A stretch of DNA of 20,118 nucleotides from Burkholderia sp. GTDB lineage: Bacteria > Pseudomonadota > Gammaproteobacteria > Burkholderiales > Burkholderiaceae. Location of the stretch: contig JASLEG010000329.1 of the NCBI GenBank assembly GCA_030151225.1, positions 1 through 20,118 of the forward strand, in the 5' to 3' direction. The position numbers and the translations under genes were made by a program. Below the pieces are notes generated by a model. It ran no database searches, had not been told where the DNA came from, and saw only the letters and a program-made list of their open reading frames with translations. Positions 14,072-20,118 of this stretch are shown piece after piece. Positions within the stretch are counted from its first letter, which is position 1, and each line of letters begins with the position of its first letter.

Positions 14072-15451
14072 ATGCCACGCCAAATCCGCCTCAATGCCTT
14101 CATGATGAACTGCGTGACGCATCTCGCGCCGGGCCAGTGGACCTCGGACACCGACGGCTCGACCGGCTATCTCGACACCGCGTACTGGGTCGGCATCGCG
14201 AAGACGCTCGAGGCGGGCCTGTTCGACGGGCTGTTCCTCGGCGACGTGATCGGCGTGTACGACGTGTTCGGCGACGGCCCCGGGGCCGCCCTGCGCGGCG
14301 CGGCGCAGGTGCCGATGAACGACCCGGCGGTGCTGATCCCGCTGATGGCGCATGCCACCACCCACCTCGGCTTCGGCGTGACGGTGTCGGTGGCCTACGA
14401 GTCGCCGTACCTGCTGGCGCGCCGCTTCACCACGCTCGATCACCTGAGCGGCGGGCGGGTGGCCTGGAACATCGTGACCTCGTACCTGCAGAGCGGCGCG
14501 CGCAGCCTCGGGCAGGACGCGCTGCAGGCCCACGACGCGCGCTACGCGCGTGCCGACGAATTCATGGCGGTCTGCTACCAGCTGTGGGAAGGCAGTTGGG
14601 AAGACGGCGCGGTGCAGCGCGACCGCGCGCGCGGCGTGTATGCGGATCCGGCGCGCGTGCACGCGATCGCGCACGCGGGCGAGCACTTCCGCTCGCACGG
14701 CGTGTTCCAGTGCGAGCCCTCGCCGCAGCGCACGCCGCTGCTGTTCCAGGCCGGTGGCTCCGCGCGCGGCACGCGCTTCGCGGCCGAGCACGCCGAGTGC
14801 ATCTTCCTCGGCGCGCCCACCCGCAACGGCCTGCGCAACCAGGCGCAGGCCATCCGCCGCGCGGTGGCCGAGGCCGGCCGCGCGCCCGACGCCGTGCAGC
14901 TGTTCGCGATGCTGACCGTGATCGTCGACGAGACGGCCGAGCGCGCGCAGGCGCGCCACGCCGAATACCGCGCGCGCATCGACCACGACGGCGCCGCCGC
15001 GCTGCTGTCCGGCTGGACCGGCATCGACCTGGCACGCTACCGGCCCGACGACACGCTCGACTACGTCGACACCGACGCGGGCCAGTCGGCGCTCGCCGCG
15101 TTCAGCAAGCTCGATCCGGACAAGGTGTGGACCGTGCGCGACGCGGTGGAATTCGTGGCGATCGGCGGGCGCGGCGCGGTGGTGGTGGGCGACGCGGCGC
15201 AGGTGGCCGACGCGCTGCAGGCACTCATGGAAGATGCCGGCATCGACGGCTTCAACCTCGCCTGGGTGGAATCGCCGCGCACCTTCGAGGACGTGGTGCG
15301 CTACCTGGTGCCCGAACTGCAGCGGCGCGGCGCGTACAAGACGCGCTACGCGCCCGGCACGCTGCGCGAGAAGCTGCTGGGCGATGGGGCCCGCCTGAGC
15401 GCGCCGCACGTCGGCACGCGGTATCGGGCGCATTCCGTCAGCCGAACCTGA
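14072..15451 (+). CDS. FMN-dependent monooxygenase, NtaA/SnaA/DszA family
   Basis: A 459-residue luciferase-like flavin monooxygenase; DszA and NtaA are about 453. Typical blocks are the N-terminus RQIRLNAFMMNCVTHLAPG, EAGLFDGLFLGDVIGVYDVF, the substrate/flavin-side segment LIPLMAHATTHLGFGVTVSV, SGGRVAWNIVTSYLQSGARS and LLFQAGGSARGTRFAAEHAE. Members use FMNH2 and O2 to cleave C-N, C-S or similar bonds in chelators, sulfones or amides, and need a separate flavin reductase. No flavin reductase is visible in the window; the neighbouring NADP-binding protein is of a different family. The start at 14072 has a GAGGGG site about ten bases upstream. The gene diverges from the symporter and its 3' end overlaps the convergent reductase gene by 14 bases. 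The substrate is unknown. Confidence 0.92.
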   Translation: MPRQIRLNAFMMNCVTHLAPGQWTSDTDGSTGYLDTAYWVGIAKTLEAGLFDGLFLGDVIGVYDVFGDGPGAALRGAAQVPMNDPAVLIPLMAHATTHLGFGVTVSVAYESPYLLARRFTTLDHLSGGRVAWNIVTSYLQSGARSLGQDALQAHDARYARADEFMAVCYQLWEGSWEDGAVQRDRARGVYADPARVHAIAHAGEHFRSHGVFQCEPSPQRTPLLFQAGGSARGTRFAAEHAECIFLGAPTRNGLRNQAQAIRRAVAEAGRAPDAVQLFAMLTVIVDETAERAQARHAEYRARIDHDGAAALLSGWTGIDLARYRPDDTLDYVDTDAGQSALAAFSKLDPDKVWTVRDAVEFVAIGGRGAVVVGDAAQVADALQALMEDAGIDGFNLAWVESPRTFEDVVRYLVPELQRRGAYKTRYAPGTLREKLLGDGARLSAPHVGTRYRAHSVSRT

Positions 15452-16034
15452 CCAGATCCTTGAAGATCAGGTGCCCCCAGGTGTCGCCGCTGCCGTGCAC
15501 GAGCCGGCCGCCCTGGTCCGGCGCGCCGAGCTGGATCGGCGCGAAGCCGAGCCGTTCCGCCAGCTCGCCCACCTCGGCGGCGGCCGCGTCGTCGTCGCTC
15601 GACAGGAACACCACGCGGCGCCCGCCGGCGGGCGCCGCCTGCGCCAGCGCGCTCGCCCCCAGATGGTTGAAGCCCTTCACGAGCCGCGCGCCCGCGAACG
15701 CCTGCGCGACCACCCGCGCCGACGGTTGGCCGCCCAGTTGCTCGGGCGGCACGCCATAGGCATTGGTCACGTCGATGATCGTCTTGCCCTGCCACGAGGG
15801 CAGCGCCCTCGCCACCTCGCGGTGCGCGTCGAAGCGCACGGCCAGGAACACCACGTCGGCCCGCAGCGCGTCCGCCAGCGTCACGGCGCGAATCGTGGGG
15901 CCGATCGCGGCCGCCGTGTCGGCGAAGCGCTCCGGCGCGCGCGTGGTGGCCACCGCCACCTCGATGCCGCTGCGTGCGAAAACCTTCGCCAGCGCCTGGC
16001 CGATCTTGCCGAAGCCGATGATTGCGTAGTTCAT
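15438..16034 (-). CDS. NADP-binding oxidoreductase, F420_oxidored (NADPH-dependent F420 reductase-like) family
   Basis: A 198-residue single-domain Rossmann protein. The dinucleotide motif GFGKIGQALA (7-16) comes first. After the second strand, ATTRAPERF gives Thr30, Thr31 and Arg32, suggesting preference for NADP. Later segments DVVFLAVRFDAHREVA, GKTIIDVTNAYGV and ARLVKGFNHLGA match this family. Relatives reduce ferric or flavin-type cofactors or small carbonyl compounds; F420 itself is not expected in this organism, so the true acceptor is open. A strong Shine-Dalgarno site (GGAGGA) precedes the ATG at 16034. It follows the SDR gene by 19 bases (same operon) and overlaps the convergent monooxygenase by 14 bases. 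Confidence 0.85.
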   Translation of the reverse strand: MNYAIIGFGKIGQALAKVFARSGIEVAVATTRAPERFADTAAAIGPTIRAVTLADALRADVVFLAVRFDAHREVARALPSWQGKTIIDVTNAYGVPPEQLGGQPSARVVAQAFAGARLVKGFNHLGASALAQAAPAGGRRVVFLSSDDDAAAAEVGELAERLGFAPIQLGAPDQGGRLVHGSGDTWGHLIFKDLVRFG

Positions 16035-16053
16035 GAGGATTCCTCCAGGTCGA

Positions 16054-16797
16054 TTACAGTTGCGCGAGGCCGCCGTCCACGGCCACCTCGCTGGCGGTCA
16101 TGAAACTGCTGTCGGCCGAGGCCAGGAACGCGGCCGCCGCGCCGATCTCGGCCGGCTCGGCCATGCGCTCGAGCGGATTCATCGCGGCGAACACCTTCTG
16201 CCCCTCCTCGCCCAGCGCCTGCTTGGCGAGCTCGGTGGCCGTGGGCCCCGGCGACAGCACGTTCACGCGAATCCCGCTGCCCTTCAGGTCCGCCGCCCAG
16301 CTGCGCGCGAGGTTGCGCACCGCGGCCTTGCTCGCGCCGTAGGCGCTGAACGCCGGCGCGCCCGTGGTGCCCGCGCTCGAGCCGGTCAGGATGATCGAGC
16401 CGCCCGGGCCCATCAGCGGCAGCGCCTGCTGCACCGTGTAGATGGTGCCCTTCACGTTGGTGTCGAAGGTCGCGTCGATGTGCTCGGCCGTGAGCTGGCC
16501 GAGCGGCAGCGGGCTGCCCGCGCCCGCGTTGGCGAACACGATGTCGAGCGTGCCGCGCTCGGCCTTCACCTCGGCATACAGCCGCGCGAGATCGGCCGGC
16601 TCGACCACCGAGCCACACACCCCGCGCGCAGTCGGCCCCAGTTCCGCCACCGCGGCATCGAGCGCGGCCTGCCGGCGCCCGAACAGGAACACGAAGGCGC
16701 CCTCTTCCACGAAGCGCCTTGCCGCCGCCAGCCCGATGCCGGTGGCGCCGCCGGTGATCACGGCGGTCTTGCCATTGAGTCGATTCACGTCTTGCAT
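16054..16797 (-). CDS. Short-chain dehydrogenase/reductase (SDR, classical)
   Basis: A classical SDR of about 247 residues. The cofactor motif is TGGATGIG (15-22), then NAG (90-92), Asn114, catalytic Ser140, Tyr153 and Lys157 (YGASK), and the C-terminal DGGLAQL. Arg41-Arg42 after the second strand (FGRRQ) favour NADP(H). It oxidises or reduces an unknown alcohol/carbonyl. The start is uncertain. At ATG 16797 the AAGG motif abuts the codon, too close to serve it. An in-frame GTG at 16788 (VNRLNGKTAV) has AAGGA eight bases upstream and may be the true start. The gene is divergent from the LysR regulator 96 bases away and co-transcribed with the NADP reductase. Confidence 0.92.
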   Translation of the reverse strand: MQDVNRLNGKTAVITGGATGIGLAAARRFVEEGAFVFLFGRRQAALDAAVAELGPTARGVCGSVVEPADLARLYAEVKAERGTLDIVFANAGAGSPLPLGQLTAEHIDATFDTNVKGTIYTVQQALPLMGPGGSIILTGSSAGTTGAPAFSAYGASKAAVRNLARSWAADLKGSGIRVNVLSPGPTATELAKQALGEEGQKVFAAMNPLERMAEPAEIGAAAAFLASADSSFMTASEVAVDGGLAQL

Positions 16798-16834
16798 CCT
16801 TCGAAACGAGAGAACGGCCTCGATTGTGTGACGC

Positions 16835-16851
16835 TTGATTCATGAAGACAA
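16835..16851. promoter_or_regulatory. Candidate LysR-type binding site in the SDR/lysR divergent gap
   Basis: TTG-N11-CAA (TTG 16835-16837, CAA 16849-16851) around TTCATGAA gives the interrupted dyad expected for a LysR-type T-N11-A box. It lies in the AT-richer 96-base gap between the SDR and LysR starts. A TTGACT hexamer (16853-16858) with TCTACT 17 bases later could be the lysR promoter, which would leave a very short leader. Confidence 0.45.
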
Positions 16852-16893
16852 TTGACTAAATATCTATCACTGCCATCTACTTTCTGGATATAT

Positions 16894-17787
16894 ATGCTCG
16901 ACAACGTCACGATCAATCAGCTGCGCGCCTTCGTGGCGGTGTGCGATCACGGCAGCTTTTCCGGGGCGGCGCGCGAGCTGCGGCGCGCGCAGTCGGCGGT
17001 CAGCCATGCGATCGCGGCGCTGGAGGCGGCCTTCGACGTGGTGCTGTTCGAGCGCAACACGCGCCGCGCCACGCTGACGGCCGCCGGCCGCAGCCTGCTG
17101 CCCGACGCGCGCGGCGTGATCTCGCGCACCGAGGAGATGAAGATGCGCGCCGGCTCGATCGCCGAGGCCGGGGTGCCGCAGGTGTCGATATCGGTGGACA
17201 GCTACTTCCCGCGCGCGCACCTGATCGCCTGCCTGCGCACGCTGCAGGCCGAACTCCCGACCGTGGCGATCAACCTGCGCATGACCACCATGCAGGGCGG
17301 CGAGCGCCTGGTGCTGGACGGCGTCTGCGCGCTGGCGGTGACGATCCTGGACGTGCCCGAGCTGAGCCCCGACGCGATCGAGCGCCATCACCTGTGCGAC
17401 ACGCCGATGGTGACCGTGTGCGGGCCCGCGCATCCGCTGGCAGCGATGGACGGGCCGATTCGGCGCGAGGAATTCGGCCGCCACATCCAGCTGGTGGTGA
17501 CCGACAACCAGCCCGACGCGCAGAAGACCCAGCAGGGCGTGGCGAGCGGGCGGCAGTGGTGGGTCAACGATCTCGGCGCGAAGCACGACCTGCTGCGCGG
17601 CAGCCTGTGCTGGGGGCACATGCCGCGCCACATGGTGGCCGAGGATCTCGCGAGCGGCGCGCTGGTGGCGCTCGAGCGGCGCGCCTGGCACATGCGGCCG
17701 CTGAGCTTCATGGTGTCGAGCCGGCGCGGCTACGCGCCGTCCGGGAGCGAGGCGCGGCTGGTGGCGCTGCTCGGCCAGCAGGGTTGA
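16894..17787 (+). CDS. LysR-family transcriptional regulator
   Basis: A 297-residue LysR protein of usual length. The N-terminal winged helix-turn-helix (about 5-65) reads INQLRAFVAVCDHGSFSGAA, then RAQSAVSHAIAALE and LFERNTRRATLTAAGRSLL. The effector-binding domain (about 92-290) includes VSISVDSYFPRAHLIACLR. I chose ATG 16894 because the conserved domain starts just after it; the frame is open back to 16852, but that stretch is leader-like. The Shine-Dalgarno site is weak. It diverges from the SDR - reductase pair, the normal geometry for a LysR regulator and its target. The effector is unknown. Confidence 0.93.
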   Translation: MLDNVTINQLRAFVAVCDHGSFSGAARELRRAQSAVSHAIAALEAAFDVVLFERNTRRATLTAAGRSLLPDARGVISRTEEMKMRAGSIAEAGVPQVSISVDSYFPRAHLIACLRTLQAELPTVAINLRMTTMQGGERLVLDGVCALAVTILDVPELSPDAIERHHLCDTPMVTVCGPAHPLAAMDGPIRREEFGRHIQLVVTDNQPDAQKTQQGVASGRQWWVNDLGAKHDLLRGSLCWGHMPRHMVAEDLASGALVALERRAWHMRPLSFMVSSRRGYAPSGSEARLVALLGQQG

Positions 17788-17806
17788 GACACGGCCGGCC
17801 CCGCGT

Positions 17807-20118
17807 TCAGATGTTCGCGCGCAGCGTGAGCAGGACCTGCGCGGGATTGCCGTAGTAGTTGCCGTTGCCGAGCTCGACCGCCGACCAGTACTTGCGGTTG
17901 AGCAGGTTCTTGCCGCTCAGCGTGGCCGACAGGTGCTTCGAGATCTCGTAGCCCACCAGCGCGCTGAAGATCGCATAGCCGCCCGCCTCGTCGTGATGAC
18001 TGCCGTCGGTCGAATACATGCCGCTCTGCACGATCGCACCGGCGCCCACGTTCCACTTGTGCCACTGCCCCGGCAGCCGGTAGTTCGCCCAGGCCTTGAA
18101 CTGGCGCTTCGGCTGCCACGAGAAGTTGCCGCCGGTGGTGAAGCTGTCGTCGAGCGAACGCACGTTCACCCAGGTGTAGCCGGCCTGCAAGGTCAGCCCC
18201 GGCAACAGCTCGCCGCTCGCGCTCAGCTCCACGCCCTGGCTGCGCGCGCGGCCCGAGGCCACGTAGAAGGTCGGATGCGACGGATCGGCAAACGCGCGAT
18301 GGGACTCGTCGATCCGGAACAGTGCGATCGCCGTGTCGAGCCTGCCGCCGAAGTACTCGCCCTTGATCCCCACTTCGTACTGGCTGCCCGTCACGGGCTT
18401 CAGCGCTGTGCCGTCGAACGTCGTGTACGAGGTTTGCGGCTTGTCGATCGAGGTGTAGCTCGCGTAGGCGGTGTAGATGTCGTCGATGTCGTAGATCAGG
18501 CCGGCGAACGGCGTGAACCTCGGCCCGACCGAGGCATGCGAGTACACGGTGCCGAAGGCGTCGTAGCCCGGGTTCGCATCCGGCGTGACCGTGGCGTTCC
18601 ACCAGGTCGCCTGGGCGCCGAGCACCAGCGTGAGCGGATCCAGGATGCCGAGGCGCGCGTTGCCGTACAGCGAATACTGGTTCGCGACGGTCGTGTAGTC
18701 GCTCTGCGGGCCGCCGGCGAACGCGTTCGAGTAGATCGCGTTGTCCAGGATGCCCGCCGTGTAGTCGCCGAAGATGTCCAGCCCGCTGGCGGGGTTGATC
18801 AGGTACTGGTACGACGCGTCCCTTTCGTGCAGATAGCTCGCGCCGAGCGTGAACACGTGCCTGCGGCCGAGCAGCCGGAACGGGCCGCTCACGTTCACGT
18901 CCAGCGCATTCTGCGCGTTCCGGTCGGCATAGCTGAGGCTGTACGGATTGCCGATCAGGGTGGCCGGATCGACGTAGGAATTCGCGATGCCGTAGCGCGC
19001 GTACTGCGCGTACTGCACGTGGGTGAACGCCACGGTGGCCTTCCAGTCCGCCGGCAGCGTCTGGCCGATCTCCACGAACTCGCTCGATTTTTCCAGTTGC
19101 ACGTAGTTCCAGTCCGCGCCGAGATACAGGTCGCGCGGCACCGCGAGCGGCGTGTGATCGGTGGTCATCGGCAGCCCGTACATCACGTGGCCGAACTGCT
19201 TCGTGTAGCTCGCGCCGATGCGCGCCGTGGTGGTGGGCGTGAGGTCCGCCTCGAGCGTGCCGTAGATCTGCTGATCGCGCTGCCAGGTGCCGTCCTGCAT
19301 CAGGTGCCGGTCGTGCTGCGACGCCACCAGCCGGCCGCGCAGCGTGCCGGCCCGACCGATCGGGCCGCCGATGTCGAGCGCTTCACGGTGATCGGCATCA
19401 CTGCCCACGCCGACCTGCGCCGAGGCCTGGAAGGTGGACGGCGCGCGCTTGCGCACCAGGTTGATGGTGCCGCCGTCGCCGCCGAAGCCGTTGAACAGCC
19501 CGGCCGGACCGCGCAGCACCTCCACCCGCTCGTACATCGTGATGTCCTCGTCGGGCGCGCCGACGGTGCTCGGCGTCAGTGCCGTGGGCACGCCGTCGAA
19601 CTGGAAGGTGGTGATCGGAAAGCCGCGCGAGATGTAGGAATTGCTGTTCGAGCTGATGGGCAGCACTTCCACGCCGGGCACGTAGCGCAGCACGTCGGCC
19701 AGCGTGGAGGCGTTCTGCTGCTCGATCTGCTGCCGCGGGATCACGCTGACCGACTGCGCGAGCTCGCGCTGCGTGAGCGGGATCCTCGAGCCCACCGTGG
19801 TGGGCGGGTTGAGCGCCCGCGCGAGCGCCGCCGAGCCGTCCACGCGGCCGAAGATGGAAATCGGCGGCAGCACGCCGTTCACGCCGCCACCGCTGGCCGG
19901 CACCGGCACCAGCGCGTAGCTGCCGTCGTTCTGCTGCATCGCCTGCAGGTCCGTGCCGGCCAGCAGCGCGGCGAACGCGCCGTTCACCGTGTAGCTGCCG
20001 TGCACGCCGGGGCTCGACTTGTCCTGCGTGAGGCGGCCGGGCACGCTCAGCAGCACCCGGCCCTGGTCGGCCAGCTGGCTCAGCGCCGCGCCCAGCGGGC
20101 CGGCCGGCACCTCGAAGC
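17807..20118 (-). CDS. TonB-dependent siderophore receptor with STN domain (N-terminus outside window)
   Basis: Open from the right edge to the stop at 17807, about 770 residues visible; signal peptide and true start lie beyond 20118. Order of domains: remains of the STN secretin/TonB N-terminal signalling domain (FEVPAGPLGAALSQLADQGR to TVNGAFAALLAGTDL), the plug (about 115-220 from the GTG at 20110: SVSVIPRQQIEQQNASTLAD, YISRGFPITTFQFDG, VEVLRGPAGLFNG), then the 22-strand barrel with many Tyr/Phe-rich strands to the C-terminus LLTLRANI. The last residue is Ile instead of the usual Phe/Trp. Ferric siderophore uptake across the outer membrane is likely. The STN domain suggests transcriptional signalling through a sigma/anti-sigma pair outside the window. 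It converges with lysR 19 bases away. The ligand is unknown. Confidence 0.92.
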   Translation of the reverse strand, partial: FEVPAGPLGAALSQLADQGRVLLSVPGRLTQDKSSPGVHGSYTVNGAFAALLAGTDLQAMQQNDGSYALVPVPASGGGVNGVLPPISIFGRVDGSAALARALNPPTTVGSRIPLTQRELAQSVSVIPRQQIEQQNASTLADVLRYVPGVEVLPISSNSNSYISRGFPITTFQFDGVPTALTPSTVGAPDEDITMYERVEVLRGPAGLFNGFGGDGGTINLVRKRAPSTFQASAQVGVGSDADHREALDIGGPIGRAGTLRGRLVASQHDRHLMQDGTWQRDQQIYGTLEADLTPTTTARIGASYTKQFGHVMYGLPMTTDHTPLAVPRDLYLGADWNYVQLEKSSEFVEIGQTLPADWKATVAFTHVQYAQYARYGIANSYVDPATLIGNPYSLSYADRNAQNALDVNVSGPFRLLGRRHVFTLGASYLHERDASYQYLINPASGLDIFGDYTAGILDNAIYSNAFAGGPQSDYTTVANQYSLYGNARLGILDPLTLVLGAQATWWNATVTPDANPGYDAFGTVYSHASVGPRFTPFAGLIYDIDDIYTAYASYTSIDKPQTSYTTFDGTALKPVTGSQYEVGIKGEYFGGRLDTAIALFRIDESHRAFADPSHPTFYVASGRARSQGVELSASGELLPGLTLQAGYTWVNVRSLDDSFTTGGNFSWQPKRQFKAWANYRLPGQWHKWNVGAGAIVQSGMYSTDGSHHDEAGGYAIFSALVGYEISKHLSATLSGKNLLNRKYWSAVELGNGNYYGNPAQVLLTLRANI

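Noticed and set aside
13961..15433. A 490-codon open frame antisense to the FMN monooxygenase
   Set aside because: Low-complexity His/Arg/Ala-rich translation without domain features, produced by GC bias opposite a clearly recognisable enzyme.
1..20118. CRISPR arrays, insertion sequences, integrase or attachment sites, tRNA or rRNA genes
   Set aside because: No regular repeat-spacer pattern, transposase or integrase motif, or RNA-gene cloverleaf was seen when reading both strands.

Overview
The window is very GC-rich and densely coded, with short intergenic gaps, many ATGA stop/start overlaps and strongly G/C-biased third positions. Gene content and protein style (Urt-type amide/urea transporter with AmiC/AmiR, MHS-family symporter, NtaA-type monooxygenase, CheV, STN-type TonB receptor) point to a beta-proteobacterium, most likely Burkholderia of the gladioli/glumae/plantarii kind. 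The genus is an inference from sequence style; no search was run.

Left part (1-9453): a partial FUSC-type efflux membrane protein leaves the left edge. Next comes a complete amide-utilisation locus. On the minus strand, reading leftward from about 7440, are a periplasmic amide/urea-type binding protein, two permeases (UrtB, UrtC), two ATPases (UrtD, UrtE) and an amidase-signature hydrolase. Divergently, on the plus strand, are an AmiC-type ligand sensor and an AmiR-type ANTAR antiterminator. The leader of the transporter/amidase operon has, in order, a good sigma70-like promoter, two small hairpins (one with the ANTAR-type hexaloop AAAGGC), a very strong intrinsic terminator with an 8-T run, a Shine-Dalgarno site and the start codon. 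This layout predicts that an amide releases AmiR from AmiC, AmiR binds the nascent leader RNA, the terminator is overridden, and uptake plus hydrolysis switch on. It is the most interesting system in the window.

Middle part (9454-11088): a decayed TetR-type regulator remnant, then a lone cheV chemotaxis coupling gene with a near-perfect sigma28 (FliA) promoter.

Right-middle part (11089-16797): a probable catabolic region. A minus-strand MHS symporter - AhpD/CMD-like protein - RraA/aldolase-like protein operon is divergent from a plus-strand NtaA/DszA-type FMN monooxygenase. The 175-base gap between them holds a perfect 14-bp palindrome and an 8-bp inverted repeat. An NADP-binding reductase and a short-chain dehydrogenase follow on the minus strand. 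They are divergent from a LysR regulator that probably controls them. The substrate cannot be read from the sequence.

Right end (17807-20118): a TonB-dependent siderophore receptor with an N-terminal STN signalling domain, cut by the window edge. No tRNA, rRNA, CRISPR array, insertion sequence or phage gene was seen.
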